A DNA stretch of 64,000 nt, taken from a virus. Location of the stretch: positions 1 through 64,000 of IMG/VR virus record IMGVR_UViG_3300022752_000002. The stretch is one strand, 5' to 3'. Below, one piece after another: positions 47,481 to 59,700 of the stretch. Both the position numbers and the translations under genes were made by a program. The notes beneath the pieces are model-generated. The model was not told the origin of the DNA and searched no databases. It worked only from the letters and a program-made list of their open reading frames with translations. How positions within the stretch are numbered: the first letter of the stretch is position 1; each line of letters begins with the position of its first letter.

Positions 47481-48071
47481 CTATGCCGTTTGTGTGTTTT
47501 GCGATGAGGTATTGTCGTCACGCAAAAACTCCTGAACGAGGATCTTTGCGGCGTAGCCATTGAAGCAATAAAGTGGGGCCATCAGATTGGTTTTAACATT
47601 TTGAATCACATAAATTGTATCCCCGCCGGTTGAAGTAACGCCCTCGGATGTCGCTTTCCCAAATTGGGCCAAAATAATCTTGGCCTTTGTTTGTCGCCCG
47701 CCAGAGATCACGGCTCTGAACGGCTCCGATGGCGTTTCTGCCTTTATGTCGATATTTCCAAGCTCCATGTCCGATGTTATATCAACGCTCAAAACTATGC
47801 ATTGCCCTTGGCTGGATGGGAGGGATTTCCATCCAGATTCGTCTTTTACTTTTCCATCAACAAAACCTTTGGCAACTTTGAATTCCCAACTTCCTGACTG
47901 CTTTTTTCTTATTGAAACCTGAAATGGATGGGTTTCCTCTTGCTGTGAAAAATTAATTGTTCCGCCCCCAAAAAACCTAGCGTCTGTTCCGAGAACATGG
48001 CCGTACTGTTTGGCCGGGCTTACGCCAAGCCCCTCAATGTCCTGAGCACCGACTGCACCGCTTAATTTCAT
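47481..48071 (-). CDS. Unknown structural-region protein, 196 aa
   Basis: MKLSGAVGAQDIEGLGVSP at the start; beta-rich, including VTSTGGDTIYVIQNVKTNLM and a C-terminal NGYAAKILVQEFLRDD. It starts 4 bases inside the end of the 1039-aa protein, so it is co-expressed with it. Not recognised. Confidence 0.6.
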   Translation of the reverse strand: MKLSGAVGAQDIEGLGVSPAKQYGHVLGTDARFFGGGTINFSQQEETHPFQVSIRKKQSGSWEFKVAKGFVDGKVKDESGWKSLPSSQGQCIVLSVDITSDMELGNIDIKAETPSEPFRAVISGGRQTKAKIILAQFGKATSEGVTSTGGDTIYVIQNVKTNLMAPLYCFNGYAAKILVQEFLRDDNTSSQNTQTA

Positions 48072-51000
48072 ATAACCGGAAGGCTGTAAAGATCAATTGA
48101 GCTCTGGGCGAGGAAATATTCTTCATTCAGACCTCCAAGCCCAGTAAATCTGTCAGTCTTTGTAGTTTGGAAAAAAAAGGAACCGTATGTCATAGTTCGT
48201 GAAGGAGTTGTGGCAAAACTAAAATAATCCCCCAAATATCCATTATGGAATGGGAAATCCGGTGATGAATATATGGAGTAGGTTGGCGCCGCAACAGGAA
48301 AATTTATTATGCCTACTCCTTGTGTATACGTACCAAAAGGGCCGAGGAGCGCGGGTGGGGTCCCAGTGAGACCCCCGCAACCCGCCCATGATATCACTTT
48401 ACATATTGGAAGTTGGAGGCCGAGATCGCAAACATAGGTACAGGTAGAAGAATAGGACAAATCTGACAAAAACCCCGGTTGCGTTCCGAGGTCTGGACGA
48501 AATAAAACCACCCCTTGTGAGCCAAAATTCCTAGAAACCGGAACCCTTATCAGTCGACCTTCAGAAAAACCCATAGAAGATGAGTAAAGGTCGTAAGATT
48601 GATTCAACATTCCGAATTGGTTGGTTCCACTATTTCCAAGCACATCACAAATCGGGGCGCTGCCATAAGAGGTTGACCATGGGATGGCCATGGCTGGATT
48701 TAGCGAAGTTACAATGACTGGAATTTGAAAGCTGGTTTCAACATATTCAAAAGTATCTGGGCATCCGCCCCCCAAAACTACCAAGCTGGCGCGCGTGGCG
48801 CTTCCGCCAAAAAACCAGTTCATGCCTGATGGAGTATCCTCAAAGGTGCATTGAAAGCCAGATGCACCTCCGGATGCGCCCGGAATACTCGTAAGCGTGT
48901 CCTGTTTAACAGCGAGCATGCCCTTCTTGACACGAATTGTCCGGCTAATTGTAAAAGACTTAAACTTCTCAGAATTAAGGGTAACATCGAATGTCGCAAG
49001 ACCGGAGCTTTGGGGCTTCATTTTCACAAGCGTATTTTGATTGTTGGCGATTACCTTTGACTCCACAGACGCCGAAGGAGTTGAGAGGGAGGTCGTTAAG
49101 TTTGATGTCGCCCCAGACCACCCGATTCCTTCTGGCATAGTTGAGAGCAGATATCTTGGATTTGTGTCTTCAAAAGAATGCAGGTAAAACAAATCATCCG
49201 TATCCGCTCCGGAGCACCACTTGTGTATATTTTTGAGTGGAGCCGCGCTTGTGACATAGGTAAGAGAAATTGAAGAATCAAGCTTCCCAACATTAAACTG
49301 AATCACCTTGTTGTATGCCGGCGTGTCTTCTAGGCCAACCGTTAGGTTGAATGTCCCGCCCTTGTGAATGTTGAGGTTCATCGCTGTGTCTTGGTTTGCA
49401 ATTTCGGTTGCTATGCCAACCCCAAAGTCAGCCACCCCGCTTCCGCTGGAAACAGTTGCCCTTACCCGCTGGTTGGTTGGTGCGCCTCCGGCAGAAACTC
49501 CCTTAATCTGAACGACATGAGGGCAACATGCCGGAAGGGTTCCCCAGCTTGTTGCGTACTCGTTAGCCTGATTTACATCAAGATTTAGTGTCAGGATTTC
49601 GGTAAAAGCCCCGGCGGCTCCAGAAAGTCCTGCCGCGCTCACAATAATTCTCGGTCCGCTTCGGAAAAAGTTTAGGTTAACTGTTGCTGTCCAAGCCAGC
49701 TTTACGCCAAGGGCTGCCTTGGTGAGCAATAAAGACCCTGCGGATATCACGCCGCCATTGCCTTGGGGTATGGATGAGATTGTGCCTGTGATTGTGTCTC
49801 CAGACTGGGAGAAAGTAATCCAGTTCTGCGATGAGATAAGATTTGTGAACTGATAGGAAAGGGCGGAAGTTGTTCCGACGTATGGAGAGCTTGGCTGGGA
49901 AAGGCTGATGGTGAATGTAAACGGCAACGACACCTCGGTCTCAAGCTCTCCGTCTGAATTTGCGTCCAAGCCGGCAGAAATTTCCGCGCTTTTTGCAGTT
50001 GCCCAAGCCGTACCAAACGGTTCTCCTGACTCAAATTTGATCCCGCTCGTGGATGAAGCCACAACCATTCTTGGTTGCACTCCGACAACCGTAACTTGGG
50101 TTGAGGAGTCGGCTGTTTGATATGTGGCGTCTCCGGGGAAAGAGCATGAAATTTCAAAACTTCCAAAAGACAGGAGGTTGATCGTTGGCGGGTAGGAGTT
50201 GTTCTTGGTTATGGTGGCAACCTCTTCATTACTTGAGGTGAACTCCATAACAGAATACCTTGCTGGAGTAAGATTGAAATTTGTTGTGAAATTAAACGGA
50301 TAGCTTATGCCATTTGCCGCGCTAAGGGTAAGTGTTGCCGGAGCAGAAATCACCGAGGCAAGCTTTGTCAGCGTGATTGTAAACGAGGTCTCAAACGGAT
50401 AGTAGTCGGAGGTTTCTCCGCTTGATGCAGAAATAACAGCTTCTCCAATTGAGTTCCTGTTCAAAACCACTGTGCAGATATCCCCGGTTGGGGTCGTGGT
50501 CTGTGTAAAACTTGCCACCGAGACAGCCGTTGGATTTGTTGATGTAACCGAAGTGATTGTTACAGGTGTTTCCTGTGCAATATAAAAAATTACCGTTTCG
50601 GTTCCGGTGGCAAACTCTTTCGATATATCAACTGGAGGAGTGATGGTTGGCGTTGATTTGAGGATTGAGAAAGAATCAATTCCAATCCCGACTGCCCCAT
50701 CCCTCGTTGCTGTTACGCGCGCATAGTAGAAGCCCCTGCTTGTCGGGGGGGTGGAGACGTAGGTAAGCCCGCCATCGTAGCTATATTCAACAGTTATTAC
50801 GCTTCCGGAAGGCGCATTGTAAGAAACTGCACCATAGGGAAAGCCTGAGTAAACCATGTCCGGAGCTGTGACAGAAACGGAAAGAGATGGCCCCCTAAGT
50901 TCATCAAAGAGGCTGGCCTCAAGGACAAAGGCGTTATTTATCGTTTTTTGTGTGTTGGGGCTTGCCGGATTTGGCTGAATAACCACGGATGACGATTTCC

Positions 51001-51187
51001 ATTGAATTGGCCTGTCAGCGGATGGTTTGGCCTCGTATTTCTTGAGGAACTCGTCCGTAACCCTGTAGATAAGCCTAAATGGGTCGGCAACCGATGTTGT
51101 GTAGTCGGCATCCAGATCAAACGATATCTCCCCGTTGGAGAAGGAGTAGTTTGTCAGCCAGTTTTGTGGGGACGGTGAAAACGGCAT
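48068..51187 (-). CDS. Large Ig-like/beta-sandwich structural protein
   Basis: 1039 aa. Multiple beta-sandwich repeats: PSLSVSVTAPDMVYSG, YNAPSGSVITVEYSYDGGLT, several Thr/Ser-rich units with ISAPATLTLSAANG and VTVVG ends that resemble bacterial Ig-like (Big) domains. The C-terminal 300 residues are a different, Cys-containing beta region. Such proteins form tail spikes, fibres or surface decorations. Overlaps the 109-aa gene by one base and the 196-aa gene by 4. Confidence 0.7.
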   Translation of the reverse strand: MPFSPSPQNWLTNYSFSNGEISFDLDADYTTSVADPFRLIYRVTDEFLKKYEAKPSADRPIQWKSSSVVIQPNPASPNTQKTINNAFVLEASLFDELRGPSLSVSVTAPDMVYSGFPYGAVSYNAPSGSVITVEYSYDGGLTYVSTPPTSRGFYYARVTATRDGAVGIGIDSFSILKSTPTITPPVDISKEFATGTETVIFYIAQETPVTITSVTSTNPTAVSVASFTQTTTPTGDICTVVLNRNSIGEAVISASSGETSDYYPFETSFTITLTKLASVISAPATLTLSAANGISYPFNFTTNFNLTPARYSVMEFTSSNEEVATITKNNSYPPTINLLSFGSFEISCSFPGDATYQTADSSTQVTVVGVQPRMVVASSTSGIKFESGEPFGTAWATAKSAEISAGLDANSDGELETEVSLPFTFTISLSQPSSPYVGTTSALSYQFTNLISSQNWITFSQSGDTITGTISSIPQGNGGVISAGSLLLTKAALGVKLAWTATVNLNFFRSGPRIIVSAAGLSGAAGAFTEILTLNLDVNQANEYATSWGTLPACCPHVVQIKGVSAGGAPTNQRVRATVSSGSGVADFGVGIATEIANQDTAMNLNIHKGGTFNLTVGLEDTPAYNKVIQFNVGKLDSSISLTYVTSAAPLKNIHKWCSGADTDDLFYLHSFEDTNPRYLLSTMPEGIGWSGATSNLTTSLSTPSASVESKVIANNQNTLVKMKPQSSGLATFDVTLNSEKFKSFTISRTIRVKKGMLAVKQDTLTSIPGASGGASGFQCTFEDTPSGMNWFFGGSATRASLVVLGGGCPDTFEYVETSFQIPVIVTSLNPAMAIPWSTSYGSAPICDVLGNSGTNQFGMLNQSYDLYSSSMGFSEGRLIRVPVSRNFGSQGVVLFRPDLGTQPGFLSDLSYSSTCTYVCDLGLQLPICKVISWAGCGGLTGTPPALLGPFGTYTQGVGIINFPVAAPTYSIYSSPDFPFHNGYLGDYFSFATTPSRTMTYGSFFFQTTKTDRFTGLGGLNEEYFLAQSSIDLYSLPVI

Positions 51188-51516
51188 TACGGCTCGTCCT
51201 TGACATCATCAAGCTCAGGTGAAATATCAAAAGCGAATTGCGTCGTGTATTTTGTGTCCTCAGGTGGATATTGATTCTCAAAAATTTCCCTGACAGAAAT
51301 GCTCGTGGCGGTTGAGTCTCTTGATCTGATGTCAGCAATTGTGTCGGCAAGCTTGCTCATCACTCCGTAGGCTATTTTTCTGATGTCTCCGGTAGCTGGG
51401 TTTGCTTCCGCGTTTGAAATAAGTGGAAAAAGAATTTTTTTGAAGGTAACCCTAGTTTTGCCAGAAACCGTGGAAACTGACACGTTTCCAATCCCAAATG
51501 CCTGATCCAGCGTCAT
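51187..51516 (-). CDS. Unknown protein, 109 aa, portal-adjacent
   Basis: MTLDQAFGIGNVSVSTVSGK at the start, beta-rich, then KIAYGVMSKLADTIADIRSR helix. Sits between portal and the Ig-like protein, overlapping the portal stop by 4 bases and touching the next start. Could be a head completion or tail-attachment protein. Confidence 0.6.
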   Translation of the reverse strand: MTLDQAFGIGNVSVSTVSGKTRVTFKKILFPLISNAEANPATGDIRKIAYGVMSKLADTIADIRSRDSTATSISVREIFENQYPPEDTKYTTQFAFDISPELDDVKDEP

Positions 51517-53732
51517 ACGGCTGTTCCTGTTTCCGGGCTTGCGCCTCCGGAGGGTCCTGCATCAAGGGGGACTTGTCTTGCGTTGCCAACCGACTTTGCC
51601 GGAGCTCCGGGCGATCCCGCTTGACCAAACACACGTCCGTCCGGAGTAATTCCGTTAATTGCAGGGGGTGGCTCAAATGGCTGAATGATGGAATCTGCTT
51701 CCATAACTCCGAGGGCCTTGAGGCTTTGCCGATAAAAGAGGGATACCTTCTGCTGAACTTCCGGAGGGAGCCCATAGAACTGGGCAACCATATTTGCTGC
51801 TTGGGCGTTGCTTTGAAGCTGTTGCTCGCCGTGATAGCGGGTTAGAAGGATTTTAACATTAAGGTTGAAATTCTTAACCTCCTCTGGGGTTACGGAAACA
51901 AGGCTCACGGCATCCCCCTCTAAATAAGTAAAGGCTTCGAGCCTGTCCAAGTTGTCGAGCAGGATGGCCATCAGTCGGTTCAGGATTTGATTTAATCCGC
52001 TTTCCAAGCTCAAAAGGTACTGGCTGAACATTTCCGAGCCGGCCTGATCGATTGACCGGATCCCGGTGGCCAGCTTGGAGCTTGGGAGTCCGGAGAACTC
52101 CTGATCGCCGGCATGAACCACCCCGGACTCCAGCTGAACCAGCTGGGTGAAGTAATTCAACATGAAGTTGAGGTCTTGGTTCTTGGTTTCCGGCAGGGTG
52201 ACATAAGTGAGGGCATCGGCCGCGTTGAAGCCCGGACGCAATGTATACGTCCCACCTGTGTTTAATATCAGGTTTGGGTTGGCCGACCCCTCAAAAGTTG
52301 CATCAGGGCGCCAGAAGGTGACCCTTCCTGACGCGCTTTGGGCAAAGTTAAGGCGGTTGATGGTGAGATCGATAAAGTCCTGAGATGTCTTGAACTGCTC
52401 AACCCCGCCAAGCCCATACCAGCGTCCGTCAACCGGATTGATCCTGACAACTGTGAACGGCCTCTTGCCGTCCGGGGTCACATTGGCGAGGTAGTCGTAG
52501 TAGAGGGCCTTTCGGTTGCGGACATCCAGCATGAGCATGATTTCTTCCATCACGCCGTCACCGTTAGCATCGTATCTTAGGTAGCATTCTGCCACCTCGA
52601 TAGTCGGGTTTTCTTGGTCATTGGTGACCTCGGCTTCACCACGCTCGCTTCTGGCCTGTTTTGCCGCCGTCTTGGGATTGCTGCTTTCCCCTGCGGCGAG
52701 ACGTATCTGCTCGATTGCGGCCTGAATTCTTGCCAGCTCAGCTTCTGGTGTTTCCTCGCTTTTTGATTTGGAGTAAAAGTCAGCGAGTTCCATCACCGGA
52801 GCGTCATAGAGATGCGCACAGAAATCCGCATCGTCCACGCTCACGGAGCTTAGCGGACAGATAAAATCCTGATAGTAGACCGGTTCAGCTGTGGGCCCTT
52901 CGTGCAGGATGATTTTGCGGGTGATTGTCTTCTCTATATAGATCGGGACTACCGGTTGCTGGGTTACGGCGTCCCGCTGGAGAATCATTGTCACTCCATC
53001 CGGTCCGGGGACAAACGAATCAGTATCCGTGATGATGTCGCCATCTTGGGCCAGAATGTCATTTCCGTTGACATCAACCAGAACCTTGGCCTTGCGCTGA
53101 AAGATCGACTCTTTCCTTTGGTGTGTGGTTTTGACCACGCACTCCCCACGGACGAAGGCCATCTGAAGAATCATGGCCACGGCCTCTTTCAGCTTGGTTT
53201 TGTCAAACTTCCAGCGGGCGTATTTCTCGACCCGCTCGGCAACATTGCGGTCAGCCGGCCCCTGAGGGAAAGTGCTAAACCAAGGATCGGTTCCTATGAA
53301 GTATTTTTGCGCTTTGGCAATCATCTGCCGGACAATTCGGCGGGTGATTGGAACAATCAGGTTGCTGTGCTCAAAAATTCCACCCATGACGGTAGGCCGC
53401 CACTCAACATTGTTTTCATAGAGCCACTCGTAAACTTGCCGGCGGCCAAGGAAGGATTCGTGCGCGGCCATTGTCCCCGTCTCGCTGCTCCAAGCAACCC
53501 CTCGAATAAGGGATCGGCCCATCTCAGTTTCGGTTTTTCGAAGCCTCTCGCATGCGTATTCGACAAGGATTTTCTCCTGTTCTTCGGTTAGTTTGTATGG
53601 GGATGAAAACCCTGTCTCGGCAGGAACCCCGCCGCCTAAGGCGGTTTCATTTGTTTCCGGCCTTGCGTTTTCTAATGCCTTCTCAAGCTCTTCTGCCTGA
53701 TTGACAAGGTTTTCTATTTGAGGAGAAGCCAC
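51513..53732 (-). CDS. Portal protein, N4/P22-like large form
   Basis: 739 aa. Central wing and stem region with VAECYLRYDANGDGVMEEIM (about 383-402), LYYDYLANVTPDGKRPFTVV and a long helical C-terminus (QLESGVVHAGDQEFSGLPSS, about 533-555). This is the layout of the large portals of N4-like and related podoviruses. A dodecameric ring at one head vertex, it is the entry for DNA and the dock for terminase. Ends in a Pro/Gly/Ala tail. Encoded right after the giant protein (10-base gap). Confidence 0.85.
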   Translation of the reverse strand: MASPQIENLVNQAEELEKALENARPETNETALGGGVPAETGFSSPYKLTEEQEKILVEYACERLRKTETEMGRSLIRGVAWSSETGTMAAHESFLGRRQVYEWLYENNVEWRPTVMGGIFEHSNLIVPITRRIVRQMIAKAQKYFIGTDPWFSTFPQGPADRNVAERVEKYARWKFDKTKLKEAVAMILQMAFVRGECVVKTTHQRKESIFQRKAKVLVDVNGNDILAQDGDIITDTDSFVPGPDGVTMILQRDAVTQQPVVPIYIEKTITRKIILHEGPTAEPVYYQDFICPLSSVSVDDADFCAHLYDAPVMELADFYSKSKSEETPEAELARIQAAIEQIRLAAGESSNPKTAAKQARSERGEAEVTNDQENPTIEVAECYLRYDANGDGVMEEIMLMLDVRNRKALYYDYLANVTPDGKRPFTVVRINPVDGRWYGLGGVEQFKTSQDFIDLTINRLNFAQSASGRVTFWRPDATFEGSANPNLILNTGGTYTLRPGFNAADALTYVTLPETKNQDLNFMLNYFTQLVQLESGVVHAGDQEFSGLPSSKLATGIRSIDQAGSEMFSQYLLSLESGLNQILNRLMAILLDNLDRLEAFTYLEGDAVSLVSVTPEEVKNFNLNVKILLTRYHGEQQLQSNAQAANMVAQFYGLPPEVQQKVSLFYRQSLKALGVMEADSIIQPFEPPPAINGITPDGRVFGQAGSPGAPAKSVGNARQVPLDAGPSGGASPETGTAV

Positions 53733-53743
53733 AGATAAACCTC

Positions 53744-56700
53744 CTACCTGACAAGGGCGGGTTCAACAGACTTTTTCTCATTTGCGCGTCGCGCATTTCG
53801 AACCGCTTGTCTTGCCCGTGAGATTGCGTCCTCTCGGATCGAGTCAACCATCTTGCGGGTTGCTTCTGTAGGGTTTGAGATTCTTTCTTCGGTAAGTACG
53901 TTATCGATACGGCTTCCCGCATACTTGGATGCGAGCGCAAGCATCGTGTTGTACTCCTTGGGGGTCATCTCCTCGTTTGTGGAAATGCCGTCCTTGTCCT
54001 TCATCTGAATAAACCGGCTGGGGGCTCTTGGTTGATAGCGGGTTTGCGGGAACCTTGAGTTAAAGGCAGTTACAAACCTATCCAAATTGCTCTTTTTGGA
54101 CTCCATAAAGGCCAAGCCGTCCGGCAGAAGGCCCTTAGTGATACCGCCGGCAAGCCTAGAGGCTCGCTCGTTCATCCCGAGGAGCTTAAGCCCAGCTTCG
54201 GTTCCGGTAACCTCGCGCTCCTTGGGCTTCAGGTCGGCCTTGTATCTTGGCGGTAACGACAAGTCCTCGTTTCCTGTAAGGGCAGGGAGGCCCGGAAGAA
54301 ATGAGTTTACCCATCCAGCCATTTCGCCCGGCCCCCATCCTGTCATTCTGTCCGTGTCCCATGACTCGTCCCCGAAGGTAAGGGCACCCGGCTCAAACAA
54401 ACGCTTAAAGAAGTTTGGTATCAGCAGGGAGGAGAGCCTTTCGCGCATGACATCGTATCCCTTGTATTTTCCTGTGTCGGTCGGCGTTCCCCATCCCGAT
54501 AGCTTTCCAAGATCGCGGACGGCCTTGGCAAATGTTTTTGTGAATGGGTACTTAAAGAACTCCATCACATACGCCCCAACCGCTTCGCCGCCCGTCTGCC
54601 TTCCGCGCATGGCCTGCTTCATGGCCCTTGCGGCATCAATTACATAGGCAAGTCCGCTAACCGGCTCATAGCGGCCGTAGGGGATAACAAGTCCGCCGCC
54701 AAATCCCCGAATAATGACTGATGCCGATGGGTTATTGAATTTTGTGTTAACCCCGCCAGATCCCGTGATAAGGACAGTCTTCTTGTCGTCGTCATCATCG
54801 CCTTCCGCAAGGACAAACAATGCGGCCAGACCGGTAATTCCAAGCAATGCCTCGGAGTGCCTTTGGGACAGGGTATTGTACTCAAAAGCGTTCATCCTTC
54901 CGCCGGCAGATCCTCGCTTTGCCCTCATGGCGACATTGGCCATGGCAAATGGCGAATAGGCCGCAGACGCCCGGGCAATGTTATATGGGCTACGAATCAA
55001 GATCAGGAAGCTCTGTGCAAATCGGAGGGCAAGCTCGGCAGGGGAGAGCGTCCTTCCAAAGACCCTGATTGAAGAGGTTCTTGCCACTCTATTTGCGGCC
55101 CTGCCAAGTTCCATGTTAATCATCGTCAAGGCCTCCGGAACGAGGCCGGCAAGCTCTCCAAAGGACTGGTAGTCCCTTAGCGACTTTGCCATTCCCTTGG
55201 CCTTTTGCCACATGGGCTGAGGCGTGAGCAGTTCCTCGTCTCCACGGATTGACAGCCTTTGCGTAAAGGTGTCCCGAAGAGTCCGGTCAACAGCCAGTCT
55301 CCAAGTTAGCGATGTTTTGTCGGCCAGCTCGGATTCGATGTAGTCATTCAGCGCATCACCGGAAAGACCTCTGGCCTTGCCGAGCCTGTATGCAAATGCC
55401 CCCACATAAGCCCTGACGCGCATGGTTTTGTTGTACTCGTCGCCGGCGAGCAGGATGTTGGTTCCTGCTCTCAGGACTTTCCCGGTTGTGCCCGGAATAG
55501 ATTTCTCAAGAACGCCGGCCTCCCGCAGGCGGATGTCGGTTGTTTTCACAATACCCTGCTCAACCCCGAACTGAATGGTTTCGCTTTTGAAGGCTTCTGT
55601 TGCCCGGGTCCAAGCCTCTTTGCTAAAGCCAAGCCATCCGAGCTCCCTAAATGCGCGCAAGGCTTCGGTTGCCCCGCCCTGAATAGCCTCTCCAAGCGTC
55701 TTGTAGGGTGTGCCAATATCTACCTCTCGTGGCACAAGGCGTGTGCCGGCGGGGTTGCCTTCTTCGTCAAATTGCGGAACTTTCTCGAAGGCTGTTTCGG
55801 TCATGGTGACCCCACGAACCCCGCCCCGATAGTAGTTGGTTAGTGCCTCGACAAATAGGTGTATAGGAACAGATAGTTTTGCAAACGGAATGGTTGAAAT
55901 GTTTGCGACCAAGGACGGGCCGCCGGAGAAAATGTTTGAAGAGAACAAGTCCGATGCAATCTTGCCCCAAGATGCCGGTCCATTGATGCCTTCCGAGATA
56001 AGGCTGTTGATCTTACCGGCCGCAACCGGGTCGTCGTAGCCAAACAGGGGATCGCTTTCAGCGTTTTCTAGGTTGTCCGTGTTGAGCCCAAAAGCGTCGT
56101 ACAGGAGCTGGCGGGCCTCTTCTTCGCTAAATCCGTCCTTGTCGGGGTCATCAGGCATCTTGGCGAGCAATCCTTGGCCCTCTGAGTGCTTTTTGATGGC
56201 CTGCATAAGCTGTTTTCTGGTCATCTTGCCGGCGCGGACTTGCTCAAGAACTCGCTGGAACCGGCGGTCAGCCTCAGGCCTTAGGCCCTTTAGGATGGCC
56301 AGCTTAATTTTGTTTCTGGCGTTCTTCAGGCCGGTTTGGGCCTCAATATCTTTAACAGAATAGCCCAAAAGGTATAATTGAACCGCATCTCGCAATTGGG
56401 TGTCTTTGATGGATTCCAGCATTTGGCCGGCTGTTTGGCCGGTGCGCAGTTTCTTCTGCATGTTCTCTTGCTCGATCCCGGCAAGGCTTTTGCCAGCCTT
56501 CTGAAGGGACTGGTCGGCCTTCTTGGCCTGTCTTTCAAGGATGGACTTCTCGGCCGCACGGACCCCGCCGTCTGCAATATCTGCCTGCATCTGGGCAATT
56601 GCCGCTTCCTGCTGGGCAATATAATCAGCCCACTCTTTTGGAAGATTTGTTCCGTAAGCCGCCCGAGCTCTTGTCTTTTGTTGGGCTAAACCATCTTCAG

Positions 56701-59700
56701 CAACTGCTAGGCTGGCCGAAATTTCAGCAACCTTGTTTCTTGCCTCTGCCTCAAGGTCGCGCCTGTCAATGGCGGTTATTGGAGCTAAAACTGCCTTTCT
56801 AGCTGTATCTTCTGGGTTGAACGGCTTTCTGCCCTGCAAGGATCTGCCAGCCGCCGTTCCCGATTTGTCGTACTGCCTTTGGAGGTAAAGAAACTCGTTG
56901 ATTTGCCTGTCATCGCCAGATTGAAATGCTTCGTAAGCGAGCTGGTTAAGCTCACGTTGGGCCGCATAATCCTCGTCCTTGGTGAGAGTTTCGTCCTCGT
57001 CCAAGTTGGCCAGCCTGTTAAAGATTCGCTCTTTTGAGATTCCGGAGGCTTTTGAGGCCGCCTCTATGTCGGTAAATGGCTCCGGGCGAGGGGAGGCCTC
57101 TTGGGATGCCCGGATGACTGCGCTGGCCTCGGGGGTATTGCCGTAGTCAACAAGGCCACGCCTTTCTCCAACAGACTCGTCACGAAGCGCAGCCTGAATC
57201 TCTTCATTTGTAATCCAGTCTCCGTCGAGAGCCTGCTGAAGCTCGTCATCTGTCATCATGTCCGGCATTCTTGAGAACAGGGCCTGACCGGATGTAGAGA
57301 TGTCCTTTGCCATCTCTGGGGTGATATCGATTCTGTATATGGAGCTTCTTTTTGTCGGGGGTTTTACAACAAGCCTTCCGCCCAAAAGCGATGCCCTGAA
57401 TTCTTTCGCCCCGGGCCAACTGGAATCAAGGTCTCCTCGGGAGTTTACCCTCTCCCGAAATCTGCCATCTGCATTATACCTTAATAGGTTTTCAGAAATG
57501 AGGGTAGCCGTACTCGCCACACCATTCAGCTCAATATCATCCTCTGCCATTGGCGTATTTTGATCGAGCGGAAATTCGACAGGGTTAGACCGGTTTTTTT
57601 CTCTGCGTATAAACCCGGCAATCTTGTTAATTGCGCTTATCTGTTGCTCTTTAAGCTCTTGAAATTCGAATCCACTATTGGACAGCGGCCATTCTCCTGT
57701 TCTATCAAGTTCATTTAGCCACTCGCGCAATGATTTTGCGAATACCACAGCTTCTTGATTCCGCTTTATGTCAAAAGGCCTTCCGATAAGTCCATAATTG
57801 TCAAAGGAGTATTCAATCCTTTCTATCATTGGATAGAGCTTATTAATTCCAGTATTTTTTCGATTATTTTTTAGAAGGGCTGCATACATTTGAGAGGCAA
57901 TCCCTTCCCTTGCATCCGCCACGATATTTGGGAGGGTCGTTGATAAGTTTGTGCTAAAATTTTCGTCAAACCCAATATCAAGCATTGTTGCCTTAATTAC
58001 ATTGCTATCATCAGTGCCAATTGCTTGTACCAACCTGTTCCTGTCCTCAATGATTTTTAGGCCGGCGGACACGGCAAGTCTGGCCTCTTGCTTGGTCAGC
58101 CCATCAAGGGCTGCATCTATGCTTGTCTTGAGGATGACGGACTCAATTACGTCAGGGATGGGGCCCTCATATTGCTCGACTGGCCCAGTGCTTACATCGT
58201 CCTTCTTGATTTTACCTCCCCATTTGGAGACGTATTTTGATATCTGCTGGTAAATGGTTTTGTCGTAAAGATTTCTGAGTTTTTGCGAGCCGAACTCAAG
58301 GTTTTCACCCTGAAGGTCAAGAATTCTGCTTTGCGCAATTTTATGCTCTTGCTCGTCTGTGGGGGAAAATGCGGATTCCTCTACCCCAACTTCTGCAGCC
58401 CGTCGCATTAAATCGTCGTATGGCTCAATAAAATTAAAGTCAGCCCCAGCAAGCGGAGTGATCGCCATAGCCTTTTCGGCAATTGGTTTTCCAACTAATC
58501 CGGAAAGTTTTTTGCCATCAACAATGTCTTTCTTGATAATGCGTCCGTCCTTGTATGCCGCTATTGCGTAAAGAATCTCTTCTTTTGGTGCGGTTGATTC
58601 GTTATTAGGCCTCGTGCCCCCGAAAGGAGTATCCCTTTTGTTGTCTTGCTGAATCTCGTCAAGAAGAGTTCCGGTCTCGTTGTCTGATACGGCAGGAAAC
58701 CTATCTACCCTTGAGTGGGCAATGTAGCTTTTCCCCTCAAAGTGCTGGCCGGACTCCTCGGATCGGCTGTATGTCGGGTCTATCTGTCTCCCGGTCTTAA
58801 ACGGAAGGATCCTGATTCTATCAACCAGTTCTGTTCTGTTGTATCTTTCAATCTGCGAGTCGCCAGTTGAAAATCCAATCCATTTGTCGCCACGCTCAAT
58901 GCTTTTTGCAAGCTCGAGCTTAAACATTTGCAGATAAGGCGATCCTCCCTGAGGCTTTGTGGATTCGATATAGTCCAAAGCCCTCTCAAAGTCAGACCCT
59001 TCGCTTATTGTTCCGGTGAGGTATCTTGGAAGCGTTTCAAGAGGAACCTTGGTTTTGCTGATAACCGCATATTTTCCTGTGTAGTTTTTCTGAAACTGCT
59101 CTTTTAGTTGTTCACTTGAAAATATTGGCGCGATCCCCAGCCCTGACGGGGCCTGAGATGCCCTAATTGACTCTCGCCCGCCGATTTCACCAAGGCTTGT
59201 TTCAACAAGATCCGTATATCCCTCGGTCAGCTTCTTCCAAGCCTCCTCGCTCATGATGGCCGATCTTCGCGGGTTGCCTTGTTCTCCAGATATAAAAAGC
59301 ATTGCATTGCTGGCTGGCTTGACTTCCGCAATCACATAATTGCCATTACCAAGAATTTCCGCTTTCTTTTGTTCTGAAACCCTGCTCCAAAGCTCCGGAG
59401 GCCTTCTATCAATAATCCTTGAGCTTGGATCTGCGAACCGCAGAACCCTCTCTGCGTAATCTTGACCGCGCTTGTTGCTTGGGGCATCGCGAGTTTCGCG
59501 AGTGAGCATTCCTCGTGTACCGTATGCTGAATATTTTGCGTTTGGCCCGGTTAATGTTTCTACAAAGAACAAATTGCCCAACGCATTCTTAACCTTTTGG
59601 ATAAGCAAATCCTTGTCTACTCGTCTGTTTTCAGGATTTGGGCCTGATTCAGTAGTTGCCTCTTCCACGAGGCCCTCAAAATCGACCCACCTAAGCTCTT